NCBI RefSeq assembly: GCF_027887165.1
Contig: NC_077233.1
Location: 177,859,506 to 177,923,505, forward strand
Direction of reading: 5' to 3'
Length of the DNA: 64,000 nucleotides
From: Monodelphis domestica
Taxonomy: Eukaryota; Chordata; Mammalia; Didelphimorphia; Didelphidae
Below the pieces are notes generated by a model. That model did not search any database. It had not been told where the DNA came from and worked only from the letters and a program-made list of their open reading frames with translations. The translations under genes were made by a program, and so were the position numbers. Shown piece after piece: positions 22,061 to 33,838 of this stretch; position 1 is the first letter of the stretch, and the number at the start of each line of letters is the position of its first letter.

Positions 22061-23029
22061 TTCCTCTTTTCTTTCTCTTCTCCTCCTCTTTTCTCCCCTC
22101 CATTCCCAATTCTTTCCTTTCTTCCTTCTTGTTACAGCTTATATGATATCTACACCTAAGGGAAATCTTTTTTTTTTTTTTAATTGGTCATAAAAAGTCT
22201 CATCAGCATTTTTTTGGACAGTCTTAAAAATTAGTATTATTTTCCCATGTCCATTTCCTTATCTTAAATTTATTACAATATTTTTCTTTCTTTCCTATAC
22301 TCACCTCCTTTTATTTTCCCTAAAGATCATATATCTTTATATTTTGCTTTATTTAACTTCAGACACTTTAAATGCTGGATCCTCCATCTATGACAAGTTC
22401 CTCAAAGGAGACTGCCATTCCGGGCCTTTTCAGATCATCTTTAGGAAGACCTCTTGAATAAACCAAGGTTGTGTCTACAGAAAATGTCTGAAATGTTTTC
22501 TTCTAGTTCTTTGTAATAGAGAGGGTTTAAAAACATCACTCACTTCATTAAAATGTTTTCTTAGCTTCAGGGGCTTGAAAGCATTTTTATTATCATCCAA
22601 CATTATTTATCCTTCCTTTGCACAAGAGTGAAAAGCAGCAACCAAAAGAGAAAAGCACTTAATTCCTGTAATTTCTGAAATATAGTTTCACCTCATTTAT
22701 TTGGCATCACTAAGGAATGAGCTGTTCTGCATAGATTTTTTTTTTCAGCTATCTGATGTTGGTCCACTTTATGCTTCCAAACTTCAAAAAACCCCAAACA
22801 TTTTGGTTGAAATCTTCCACACGAATTTTGCATGCAATGTCAGACAGGGTTGCTGTGTCAGTTGGTTTAGTTTAACAATTTTTCTTATAACAGAGAAAGC
22901 TCACTTGGGAATTCTTTTTGGGGGGGAGCATGGGATTTATTTTGCAGTGATTGAGATGTAAACACTAAAGGCATCAGTAAAACTTTAAAAAACAAAATAA
23001 AATGTATCACATTTATCTGAATTCTTTTA
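22061..23029. other. No recognised feature
   Basis: Nearly 1 kb, apparently single copy. An 86-codon frame at 22701-22961 has no recognisable domain. A pyrimidine-rich patch lies at 22060-22135. Confidence 0.4.
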
Positions 23030-23345
23030 AAAAATTTATTGCCGTCTTTTATTTTTATGTCACCTTCATTTCTAAATAGATCTCTTCCTCCTCCCCTACC
23101 CAGTGAGCCATCCCTTGTAACAAAATGTAGAGAAGAAACAAAAAACTGGTTCAGCAAAACTAACTAATAGCATCTCTGGAGTTTTTTGTTTTTTTAACTT
23201 CTACCTTCCATCTTAGAATCAGTATTATGTTTTGGTTCCAAGGCAGAAGAGTGGTAAGGGCTAGGCAATGGGGGTTAAGTGACTTGCCCAGGGTCTCCCA
23301 TCTTTGCAAAGAAGGGAGGGAACTGCTTCCCTGAGTTATTAAGCA
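23030..23345 (-). mobile_element. Old L1 3' region with a SINE1 inside
   Basis: Shares 'ctcttcctcctcccctac', 'aacaaaatgtagag' and 'aactaactaatagcatc', then 'tctttgcaaagaagggagg', with 63000-63210. That locates an old L1 3' UTR. A partial SINE1 (23180-23296) separates the two halves. Confidence 0.55.
23180..23296 (-). mobile_element. Partial SINE1/Opo-1-like element
   Basis: Antisense 3' half only: 'cttctaccttccatcttagaa', 'ccaaggcagaagagtggtaa', 'gtgacttgcccagggtc'. It is 5' truncated, as LINE-driven retroposition often leaves. Confidence 0.8.
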
Positions 23346-23504
23346 GAATATGTCAAGTAAATTTAACTTTTTTCATCATGAATTAGGCACATAAGACTTG
23401 TATCTTTTGCTGTGACTTGGCTTTCAGTAATGTGGTTTCTTCTCTTTTCTCAAGGAGGTTTGGGCCAAGAACTTGTTCAGTGGATGGCTCATCTGCTGTT
23501 TTAA

Positions 23505-24235
23505 AATGGTAGAAGAATTAGAGGAATGCAAATCAAAATAACTCTGAAATATTATTTCATACTGTCACATTGACTAAAACAATAAAAGGGAAGAATGATA
23601 AATGCCAAGGATAGAGAAAAATGGTGACACTAATACATTATTGGTAGAATTGTGTACTAATCTAATAATTTTTTAGAGCAATCTAAAATTATACTTCAAG
23701 AGTTATAAATCTGTATAGACCCTTAGACCCAGAAATACCACTGTTGGGTCTGTTTCCCAAAGAGATCAAGGAAAGAGGGAGCAAAAAAACAAAACAAAAC
23801 ATTTATGTTCTGAAATATCTGTCACCTCTCTTTGTTGTGGCAAAGAACTGAAAATTGGGCAGATATCCATCATTTGGGGGTATGACTGAATAAGTTGTGG
23901 TATATGATTGTGATATGATACTACTGTGCCATAAAAATGAACAGGTTAATTTTTTTAAAATATGGAAAGATCTATATGAAAATATGTAAAGTGAAATGAG
24001 TAGAATCAAGAGAACATTATATATAACAAAACTACAGACCTAATGTTTGAAGAATAACTGGTGAATGTCTGCCTCCAGAGAAAGAACTAATAAACAGAAA
24101 CACAAAAGTCATAATATATATGTAAATATATTCATATATAGTCAAGTGATGCCTTCTCTGGTTCAGGGAGAGGAAATACCTGGAAGATTTGGTGCAGGCA
24201 GCAAATGAATTAATTTTTTAAAAAGTGAAAAGGAT
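23505..24235 (+). mobile_element. Old L1 fragment (ORF2 C-terminus to 3' end)
   Basis: Sense L1: 'agaggaatgcaaatcaaaataac', 'accactgttgggtctgtttccc', 'ataagttgtggtatatgat', 'gtgaaatgagtagaatcaagagaac'. Same ORF2 C-terminal order as the intact element, with many changes. Confidence 0.8.
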
Positions 24236-24507
24236 GATCTTATCAGGTTTGAAATATTTGGCCAAAAATTCTTCAAATTCTCAGGTACTTTATTTTAAAT
24301 GTAGCTTTATGTCTAATTAACAATAAATATGCTTCTATGTTAAAAAAAGGTAGAGGAAGCTACAATGGGACTTGCTATTTAGGATCTGATTCTAGCTACA
24401 GAGAAAGGGCTACTTGCTAGAGAATAAATGCTAGAGAAACTGGGAGAAAGTAATCACATAATTTTGAACTTTACAATCTAGAAGGATGGGTATTCAAGAA
24501 AGAAAGT

Positions 24508-24750
24508 AGCTATAACATAGCACAGTATACAGAATGCTGGAGTTAGGTAAGGAAACCCGAGTTCAAATCATACCTTAGCCAACTACTAGCTGTGTGACCC
24601 ATGCAAGACCATTTAACTTTTTTCAACTTCACTTTCCTCATCTATAAAATTGGATAACAGAACTTAACCTCATAGAATGGTGAGGATCAAAAGAGATAAC
24701 ACATGTAAATTGCTTTGTGAGGTTTAAAGTGCTTGGTTAATACTAGCTCC
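24508..24750 (+). mobile_element. MIR/THER SINE
   Basis: 'gagttcaaatcata', 'ctagctgtgtgaccc', 'actttcctcatctataaaat', 'gaggatcaaaagagataa' and 'aaattgctttgtgagg' in sense order. Confidence 0.8.
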
Positions 24751-25019
24751 CACATATAACTGATTTGTGAGAACATATTTCAAATGATTCTTAGAAAGGA
24801 CCAATATTTTTTGCTGAAAGTTGACTCTAAAGAGATAGTATGCTTTCATTTTTCTTCTGTTAAATGTATTGATACCTTTTTTCTTTGACACAACAGATAC
24901 TTCCTGACAGATGTTCAAATAAATGTCCTTACAAAGTATATTACCTTTGAAACATGTAGTTTTTCCTTTGTTAAGATAAATGATGGATATATCCTATAAC
25001 TTTGACAATTTGACATTAA

Positions 25020-25192
25020 CATTGACCATTATATTTCTCTAGAGTTTCACCTGAATTCCTTTCCATGCTTTTTTTCAGACTTTGTTCCTATTGTTCTTTT
25101 GGCATTGCTTGTTACATTCTCCATCATATCATATATATTGTCCCATATTTTCTCAATTTACCAGATTTATCATTCCTTATACCACAGCATCT

Positions 25193-25228
<36 letters not shown>

Positions 25229-26310
25229 TACATATATATGCCATAATTTGTTCAACTATTCCTGTTGTTGGGCACACTTTTTATTTTATTATTTGTTATT
25301 TTATTTTATTATATTATTTATTACTATTGCTATCACAATAATGTTTCTATGAACATCTTTATTGGTCTTTTCTTGCTATCAGCAACATGTATAATTCTGA
25401 TAGTGAATACTCTAGGACAAAAGGTATCAATAATTTGCCATTTTTGCATACTGACAAATAAGTTTATAGAAATGTTTAAACTAATTCATATCCCTACAAT
25501 TAATAAATGAATATACTTATCTTATGGTCCTTTCATTGATGACTTTTCTCCTCTTTAGCACCATTGTTAACTTGATGAAATTGCCTCATTTATCTGATTA
25601 TTAGTAAATATAAATATATGTTCAAATATATTTTTGAATACATTTTCTCATGGCAATTGATACTTCATATTTCTTCATTTGAAAATATTTGTCAAAATTG
25701 GTCACTGATCTCTTGGAGAATGGCTCTTATTTTATAAATTTATTGCCTGCTCTCTTTCAATTTTAGATATTAGACTTCTATCAGTTATTTAGTATAATCA
25801 TTTTAATCTAATTTGTATTTTTTCTTCTGATTAAATACATTGATTTTTGTATTGTACAAATGCTTTTTTATTTTAGATAATTAAGGTGATCTATTTTAAC
25901 TTTCTTGATCTCCTTAATCCTCTGTCTGGTTACAATTCCTCCCCTCCCCCCATCTATAATTATAAAAGAGAGAATCTTTTATTCACTTTTATTTTTTCTT
26001 ATTGTGATTATTTCTGTTTGGATAATTTATTCATTTGGAATTTATTTGGGTATGCGGTATAAGACACCCTATAAAGTTAAAATTTGTGAGACTGTCCTAG
26101 TTTTCCCAGAAGTTCTAGCCAAGAAAAGTCTCCCTTTCCATTCTATAAAACACAAAATTGCTCTGTGTATTTATTTCAAGGTCTTGTCAATTATGCTGAT
26201 TAAGTTTTCTATTTCTTATCCAGTGCCATGTAGTTTTGATAATTATTACTTAATTGTATGGTTTAAGATCTAGTAGCTAAAAGTTCCTCTACTTCTTGGC
26301 TGAGGGAATT
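25020..26310 (-). mobile_element. Old L1 fragment (3' part of ORF2)
   Basis: Antisense ORF2 C-terminal text, including 'ccataatttgttcaactattcctg', 'ggacaaaaggtatcaataa' and 'gtacaaatgcttttttattt', is colinear with 9420-10250 of the intact L1. A (TA)n run at 25194-25240 has grown inside it. Much diverged. Confidence 0.75.
25194..25240. repeat. (TA)n microsatellite
   Basis: Imperfect TA run inside the old L1. Confidence 0.9.
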
Positions 26311-26443
26311 CAACAACTAATGAGCTTTATGTCACAGGGTTCATTATTCACATTATTTGGAACCATGCTGCAAATTCTTGGATTTTCTTTTCTAATCGAT
26401 TTTGTCACCTACTTTTTTCAGTTTCATTGATAAATTTATTATT

Positions 26444-26641
26444 ATTCTTTTTAACTCTTACCTTCTCCCTTAGAATTGATACTAAGTATCAGTTTCAAGG
26501 CAGAAAAATGGTAAGGGATAGACAACTAGGGTTAAGGGACTTGACTATGGTCACCCAGCTATGAATTATCTGAAGATCAATTTTGAACCCAGAACCTCCA
26601 ATCTTCAGACATGGCACTCTATCCACTGTGATAAGTAGCTG
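26444..26641 (-). mobile_element. SINE1/Opo-1-like element
   Basis: Antisense full-length but diverged copy: 'ttaactcttaccttctccc', 'aaggcagaaaaatggtaagg', 'tttgaacccagaacctcc', 'cactctatccactgtga'. Confidence 0.8.
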
Positions 26642-26665
26642 TTCTGGGTAAGTATATTCTTAATA

Positions 26666-27099
26666 TGTATAATGGTTAAAATTAAATCATGAGGTAGCTA
26701 GTAGCTTTATTACATCAAAGTAGTGATAGTAAAGAGGGAAATGTAGGAAAGAGGTAGTGAGTAGCTTACTTTAACATCCTATTTGCTGTTTTATGGTTTG
26801 AAGCTCACCATCCACAAGGATTCCTTGAGTTTCCGAGCTCCAGCCAGAGGAGAGCAAATGGTCTCCTGGTCTCTCCTTAAAAGCACTTCTCTCTTCCCAC
26901 TATCTCTCCTACGTCACATCTCAGGAACCAACCATAGTTCCTTAATTTGCCTGGCCCTTCCCAGGGGGTGCAGTGCCTGTTGGATCAGTTTCTGTCTTGT
27001 TGGTTTCAACTTCCTTTCTCTGAGGGTTTGTCTACACCTACACATCTCAGTGGTCTTTGAGCTCCAGGTCACTGATTGATGATATCAAACAAAGTGACA
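26666..27099 (-). mobile_element. Probable solo LTR (434 bp)
   Basis: On the minus strand it starts TGTCACTTTG and ends TATACA, the TG...CA of retroviral LTRs. It has a TTTTAAG-type TATA region, a GGTGAGC about 90 bases beyond it, and an AATAAA before the 3' end. The flanks TAATA and TAATG resemble a 5-bp duplication with one change, as ERVL-type elements give. No internal retroviral region is next to it. Old fossil. Confidence 0.5.
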
Positions 27100-27199
27100 T
27101 AATGGAGAGAAAGATTCCCTTCCAACATGTGTGGCAATTCCTTGTCTTCAGTGATGAGGATTGAACACTTGAAACACTGACAAATATACTTATCATGTA

Positions 27200-28245
27200 T
27201 TTTATACCTTTGTGCCCAATTTCATCTTTAAATATTCTTAAGATGTTCTAGCTTAGTTGGGTGTTACATACTGTTTTTTTTTACTCATTTTCTTTTCCAC
27301 TTTTGAAATATTTTTTAGGGTGTTAGTGCTCAGTGATTTCTATTCTCTTCTGTAATGTTTTACTGATGAGCTTCAACTCTAAATTGTCATTCTCTTTGGC
27401 TGCTAAGTGTTTTAGCTCCACTTGGAAATCATATATTTGTTGGGCCCAAGTCATTTATTTTTCCCTTTGACCACTTCATTTTGGCAAATATTTTACATTG
27501 GTTAAGATTCTCTAAGAAATTTTGATAACCTAAATTTACTTTGATCTCTTTTGCATTTTTCAGTTAATAGATTTTTTAAATTGTGAGCTTAGAGCTATTG
27601 TAATATATTGACTGTTTTCTTCTCCACTTTGTCTTTCTAATATGCTTTTGACCCTTTATTGTCCCATTGGAAGTTGTGACTGTATATAGATAGCTGATTC
27701 TGAAATGACTACCATATGAGGAATAAACTATTTTCTGTCCATTAAGATATAATCAATTTCATTTTTTACAATATTGTTGGTATTTGCCATGCCTGATACC
27801 TTCTCATTCTTTTCTTAAAGAAAATTTCCCTCACTAACAAATATATAGCTTCTCAGTAATTTGCAAGCCCATGGCCTCTCTCATTTTTTAATCCCAAACC
27901 ATATTTTCCAAAATGTTTTTCACTGGATTCTACAGTGCCTACTTTTGGACTGAAGTAATCAATGATCAAGGCATATGCTTGGTTTGGAAGATCTTATAAA
28001 AAATTCTTCTTAGAATTTCACTACTTTATCCTTTACAATGTTAAATTATAAACTTCAATTATTTTCATTATGATCTCTTTTTCTTTTATCATTATGAACA
28101 TTACATGGTAATATCTCTGCCAACTGATTCTTTCAGTCTTTGGGTTTCACTTAAAACAATGGTATCAATATTGGCATGGTTCCGTTTCTATAATATCAGA
28201 TTGTTGGTTATCAGATAGAGATATCATTTTTAGAACAACAACAAT
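27200..28245 (-). mobile_element. RTE-clade LINE fragment, endonuclease region
   Basis: The reverse strand at about 27940-27965 reads LIIDYFSPKVGT, a decayed form of the RTE/BovB endonuclease motif (IIGDFNAKVGT). The surrounding antisense wording ('attgttggtatttgccatgcc', 'ccaaaatgtttttcactgg') fits an RTE element. No frame remains open. Confidence 0.65.
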
Positions 28246-28246
28246 T

Positions 28247-28410
28247 GGGGGCAGCTGGGTAGCTCAGTGGATTGAAAGTCAGGCCTAGAGACAGGAGGTC
28301 CTGGGTTCAAATATGACCTCAGGCACTTCCCAGCTGTGTGACCCTGGGCAAGTCACTTAACCCCCATTGTCTAGCTCTTACTGCTCTTCTGCCTTGGAAC
28401 TGATACATAC
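28247..28410 (+). mobile_element. SINE1/Opo-1-like element, 3' shortened
   Basis: A good match from ggggcagctgggtagctcag to 'cttctgccttggaactgatac'. The usual tail is missing and L2 text follows directly. Confidence 0.88.
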
Positions 28411-29288
28411 CTGAAAAATTATTGCAGTAGTCTGCTAGTGGGTCTAATTGCCTCAAGTCTCTCTCCATTCCAATTCATCCTCCAGTTCGCCACTCCAGGG
28501 ATTTTCCTGAGGAGCAGTCTGATCATGTCACTCCCCTACTCAATATATTTCTGTATCTTCTTCTGGACTCCAGGAACAAATACAAAATGTTCTATTTGAC
28601 ATTCAAAGCCCTTTATAACCCAATCTCCTCCTACCTTTTCAGTCTTTACTCCCCACCACAAACTCTTCAATCCAGTAGACATTGGCCTTCCAGATGTTCC
28701 ACAAATGAGACACTGCCTCTTAGCTTTGAATATTCTCTCTGACTATATAACTCATGGCTGGAATGTTCTCTCTCCTCTCTCTGACTTCTGGCTTTCTTTA
28801 AGGCACAACTAAAACCCCACTTTTTACAGGAAGCCTTCCCTAGGCCCTCTAAATTCCAATGCCTTCCCTTTATTATTTCTTATTTATCTAGTATATAGCT
28901 GTATAATTAGAAAATCTTATACCTTGTACCTTGTACTACATCTCTCAGCACCCCTTTCTTCTTTCATCCCCACCTTGCATGCTTGCATATCATATATAGT
29001 TGGATGTTTTGCCCACCCTCTCTCTCTTCTATAGTGACCCCAGCTGAGTTAGCTCCCTTTTTATTCTACCTTTTTATTTTAGTTATTATTAATAAATCTT
29101 ATTAAATATAATACTTGGAGCTCTTACATATTAATTTTTAAACTTACATAGCTTACTTTGTATGTTTGTTTTACTTATTGTCTCATCAATTAGATTGTAA
29201 GCTCCTTGAGGGCAGGAAACTTCTTTTGCCTGTTTTTGTATTCCCATCAAGTGGCATAGTGCCTGGCACATAGTGATGCTTGTTGGCT
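28411..29288 (+). mobile_element. L2 3' terminal region, split by a small LTR
   Basis: Long sense match to L2: 'gtctgatcatgtcactcccc', 'cattcaaagccctttataac', 'ttttacaggaagccttccc', then after the LTR (28900-29148) 'gattgtaagctccttgaggg' and 'gtgcctggcacatagtg'. The frame carries stops. One of the clearest L2 copies in the window. Confidence 0.88.
28900..29148 (+). mobile_element. Short solo LTR (249 bp)
   Basis: Starts TGTATAATTA and ends CTTACA, with a 4-bp duplication TAGC at 28896-28899 and 29149-29152. The L2 consensus is uninterrupted once it is taken out. An AATAAA lies about 70 bases before the 3' end, so the likely orientation is plus. Probably class I ERV-like from the 4-bp duplication; family not named. 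Fossil. Confidence 0.65.
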
Positions 29289-29489
29289 TGGGTTCAGCTA
29301 GGAGAAATGAGTGAAGTTCAAGAAAGACAGATTAGGAGTGGCAAAAAGTTAAAACATTTCCTAAATAACAGTCACAAAATGAAATGGTTTGTCTTGGGAG
29401 ATGAGTCTGACAATTCAGTTCTCTCTCCTACATTGCTATGTTTGAGCAAGTGGCATTTTTGTAACTTTTTTTTATGGATATGAATGGTT

Positions 29490-29590
29490 TTCTTTAAAAA
29501 ATGTTTTTTTAATTAATTAAGAAAACTTTTCAATGGTTACATGATTCACACTTTTTCCCTCAACTCCTCCCAGCCTCCCTCCATTTTTGT
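29490..29590 (-). mobile_element. L1 3' tail fragment
   Basis: 'aatggttacatgattcacac' followed by 'ctcctcccagcctccc' repeats the 3' tail of the L1 at 5751-6462. Confidence 0.6.
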
Positions 29591-29599
29591 AATTTTTGT

Positions 29600-30284
29600 A
29601 AGTCTCCAAGTGGGGAGAGCACTAGCACCAGAGAGCTAACAGAGAGCTCACTACTCAGACCATTAACCATCTCTCTTCCTTCTTCTTCATAAATCTATGG
29701 GCATACTGGCTTTGCTGTTGTGCCTGTCCTTGTATCTTTTCTTTCCTAATTTAGGTAGAGGAGTCCTGGACATAGATTTGACTACACTAAAACTGTGAGC
29801 TTCAGAAGTTTGTAAGAACAGTAGGAGTACAAGAATTGGCATCAGTGCCAGAGATTGTGGCAGCCAAACCTGGTAAAAAGTAAAAAAGGCTTAAGAATCC
29901 TATTTCACTCAGCCCATCAATGGATGATCATTCACAACAAAACAATGGTTTTAACAAGTAAGGGAGCTATGTTGCATTTGGAAGTGAACTTGATGGGGTA
30001 AATATTTTGTAATAAAGATTTTAACTTTGAACCCATTCTCCCAGGGACCAATGTGGTATAAGGGAGTGTGTCCCAGCCTAAGGTGATATTTGTACTTGTA
30101 TTCCTACTACATCTGCCCAGTAAATAATACTTTTATAAAATTATATTAATTAGATAATACTAGGTCACTAATCACTGGTCAATCAATTATGTAAAGGAGA
30201 TACTCATTGTAACTGGCAATGATTATTGGAGAGATTTCACTGGTATGGGGGTTCAGATGAAGGATGTTTGTTAGAAAGACAGCC
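29600..30284. other. No recognised feature
   Basis: About 680 bp, no named repeat. Confidence 0.4.
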
Positions 30285-30497
30285 CAACCTCCAGAATATC
30301 TCTAAGGAACCTACAATGAAAAAGACTATCCACCACTATAGAAGGAAATCTGAATATAGATTGAAGAATGCCATTTTCCTCTAGTGTAAGTGATATGTCT
30401 TCTTTTACAAAATGTTGAACATGGAAATACGTATTGTATGATAACCTATATCATATCTCCTGCCACCTCGGGGAAGTGGTAAGGAGAGGGAAGGGGG

Positions 30498-30585
<88 letters not shown>

Positions 30586-30606
30586 GGAGGGAGGGAGGGA
30601 GGGAGG

Positions 30607-30677
<71 letters not shown>

Positions 30678-30755
30678 CATGGATCCGTGTAACAAAACAA
30701 TGATTGAAAATTATACTGATATGTGATCTGTATGAATAAAAGTTTTTAAAGGAAA
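30285..30755 (+). mobile_element. L1 3' end with an expanded purine tract
   Basis: 'gaaaaagactatccaccact', 'tgtaagtgatatgtcttcttttac' and a closing 'gattgaaaattatactgatatg' also occur in the L1 tail at 33540-33815. In the latter the middle is a short purine tract. Here the same place is filled with about 170 bp of (GA)n/(GGGA)n. Confidence 0.75.
30500..30672. repeat. (GA)n with internal (GGGA)n
   Basis: Two GA blocks around a (GGGA) block at about 30582-30612. It sits in the purine tract of an L1 3' UTR. The RERERE and SLSLSL frames through it are artefacts. Confidence 0.96.
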
Positions 30756-31324
30756 GAAAAGAATGATACCTACCCCAACCACTCTAGGGTACTCCTAAGG
30801 GAGAGATAGGGTTTTGTTCTTGGGGAACCAACTTGACAGTGCAAATAAGATCCAGGCAATGGATTCCCAGAATTTATAAGTTATATATAAGTAAGATGTA
30901 TGTACATTCCGATATTAATATAACTACCCAGATGCTTTACTCCCTGATAGCTTTATCAGGTATGAATACGACGTCAATTTGGTTACAGAATTAATCAAAT
31001 ATGCACACTGGGCATAAAGAGTGAAGTACTTTTTAGTCACTGTATGAAATAAGATGATGTCACATATTGGGATTAGTTGAAAGAATTAGATACACCTCTT
31101 GACCTGTGAATATCAAAGAAAAGTATTCTAGTTAGAGCATTTCATCCACTGCTTTGGGAGTTAAGCTTTAGGATTGTTTTTGAAGAGTTATATCTTTTTG
31201 CCTATAACCACAAGGAAACAAGGGGGGTAAATGATACAGAGTAAACACAAAGAGAATGCCACATATTCCCTACTCCCATCCCCTTCATCCCATCTTTTCC
31301 ACGATTAAATCATCAGAAAGATTA
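30756..31324. other. No recognised feature
   Basis: About 570 bp without a recognisable element. Confidence 0.4.
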
Positions 31325-31415
31325 GTCAGTCAAAATTCAAAGCATGTATTAAGGACCTACAATGTGCCAGCAATTGTACCAAGCATCAGGAATACAAAGA
31401 AAGCATCTGGGTTGT

Positions 31416-31668
31416 ATAATGGACAGAATTCTGAGCTTGGAGCCAGTAATACCTGAGTTCAAGTTCATTCTCATAAATTTACTATTTAACCTTTCCTAAG
31501 TCACATCAATTTCCTCATAATTTGCATCATTCTCCCTGTAAAAGGGGGATAATAATAATACCTTTCTCCCATGTTTGTTGCAGGATCAAATGAGATAATA
31601 TTTGTAAAACATTTAGCACAGTGTTTGGCATAAAATAAGTGCTATATAAATGCCAGATATTATTATTA
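31416..31668 (+). mobile_element. MIR/THER SINE inside L2
   Basis: 'gagttcaagttcattctc', 'aatttcctcataatttgc', 'aggatcaaatgagataatatttg', 'gcacagtgtttggcata', ending in a (TTA)n tail. Confidence 0.8.
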
Positions 31669-32044
31669 TATTACTAAAAGACAATCACTACTCTTAGGGA
31701 TATTACAGCTTAATGGAGAGATAACACTGAAACAACTATGTACAAACAGGTTATGTACAGCATAAATTAGAAATGACCAACAGAAGGAAGACAGTAAAAT
31801 TAAGAGAGAATAGGAAAAGCTTCCTGTAGAAGGTGGAATTTTAACTGGGACTCGAAGGAATCCAGGAAGCAGTGATGGGAAGTAAGAGTTCTCCAGGCAT
31901 GAGGTACAACCTGTGAATATTCCTAGAATCTGAGGATGGAGTTTGAGGAATAGCAGCGAAGAGCCCCGTGTCACTGGATCACAAAGAAATGATGGGGGTG
32001 GAGAGAGGATGGCAGTGGATGTAAGGTATAAGAAGACTGGAAAT

Positions 32045-32683
32045 TGTAATAGATAATAATAATAGACTATATTTGGTTGTTAATTGATAGCTAACAGATC
32101 AGGCAGTTATCTGCTTTTTGCCTACCCTCCCTTCCTCCCATTTCCTCCTGTTTCCTCCCTCTCTCAGACTCCCTCTTCTTCAGCCTCTTCAGCTTCCCCT
32201 CTCCCCTTTCTTCTGCTTTCTAAATCACTCAGGGTGAGTTTATGATGTTTCAAATGAAAATACTTTTCTCTTCTTTATCTTAAGCAAGGGGTTTATTTGG
32301 GTAAGACAGGAAAAGATAGAGAATGGAGGTAAGAGGGTTGGGGATTTCCCTAACTCTACAGTAAGCCTTAGGTTGGAGGATATTGGGATAGAATTCAAAT
32401 TGAGAGGAATGATTGATAGGTCTGGCAGTTCAGTCACTATCATAAACAGAGCAAGTCAAAGAGATGTCTCTGGACTATTGTCCTTCCTTTTTCAATCTCC
32501 ATGATCAAGAGAACCACCTCTCCTTTCTGTCTTTCAAGGTTAAAAGACTTAATCCTTCAGTTGGTCAGTTCCTTCTTTCAACTGCTTCTCCCAGTAACCT
32601 TCCAAATGGAACCTTCATTTGATTGACAGGTCATCAGCCTCCACTTCTGCCTTTTGCATGCTTCCCAATTCCTCTCTTCCACA
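32045..32683 (-). mobile_element. Probable solo LTR (639 bp) inside L2
   Basis: L2 text stops before 32045 and resumes after 32683. On the minus strand the insert runs TGTGGAAGAG...TATTACA and has an AATAAA near 32291-32296. The flanks AAAT and AAAG resemble a diverged 4-bp duplication. No retroviral genes are attached. Fossil; family not identified. Confidence 0.55.
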
Positions 32684-33010
32684 AAAGGGAAGAGTGGATC
32701 AGCAGATGAAGGTTTTTGAATGCCGAACAGAGGATTTTATATTTAGTTCTGGAAATAATGGGGTGTCACTGGAGCTTAATGAGTAGGATAGAGCCATGGT
32801 CAGTCCTGCAGCCTAGAAAGATCACTTTGACAACTGAATCAAGGAGGTAAAATGGACAGACCTTGAAGAATGAGGAGTTCAGCAAAAATTAAGTTTTGAG
32901 CCCAAGTGAATGAGAGGATGATGGTACTTTTAACAGGGAGAGATGAAGAGAGAAAACATTTCAAGCAGGGAGAGTCACAGAATAAAGGTAAAGGATTGGA
33001 ATAGAATCTA

Positions 33011-33838
33011 TTATCAGACTGGCTAATATGACAAAAAAGGAAAATAATAAATGATGGAGGGTATATGGAAAATTTGGGATACTAATACACAGTGAAGCTG
33101 TGAACTAATACAACCATTCTGGAGAGCAGTTTGTAGCCATGCCCAATGGGTCATAAAACTGTGCATGCTCTTTGACCCAGCAATACCACTTATGAACTGT
33201 ATTCCAAAGTGATCAAAAATAAGGAAAAATTGAATAAAATATTTATACAAAATAATTATAAAAATATTCATAGCAGCTAGCAAATAACTGGAAATAGAAG
33301 TGATGTCCATCAATTGGGGAATAGTGGAATAAGCTGTGGTATATCATTTTAATGGAATACTATTGCATCATAAAAAATGACAAACAAGATGATTAAAAAA
33401 ATACCTGAAAAGACTTCTATGCAGTGATGCAAAATGAAATGAGCAGAACCAGCAGAATGTTGTACTCAGTAACAGTAATCAAATATGATGATCCACTAAA
33501 TGACTTGAATCTTATCAGCAATGGAAGGATGCAAGGGACTCATGATAAAAAAGCAAACAAACTATCCACCACTATAGAAGATACTGACAAAGGCTGAATG
33601 CAGATTGAAGCATCATTCTTCGCTTTATTTCCTCCATGAATTTTACTCTACTATAAGCAATATGTTTTCTTTCACAATATGACAAAAAAGTATTATATAA
33701 TAATATATGTATAACCTATATTACCTGCCATCTTGTAGAAGGAGGAAGTATGAGAAGGAGAGAACATGGATCACAAAATGTCAGAAAAAGATCACTGAAA
33801 ATTGTACTGATATGATATGGAAAAAAATTCAATAAAAG
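33011..33838 (+). mobile_element. Old L1 3' part inside L2
   Basis: 'aactaatacaaccattctgga', 'gcaataccacttatgaactg', 'ccatcaattggggaatag', 'aatggaatactattgcatc', ending 'gatatggaaaaaaattcaata'. Sense ORF2 C-terminus and 3' UTR, degenerate. Confidence 0.82.
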
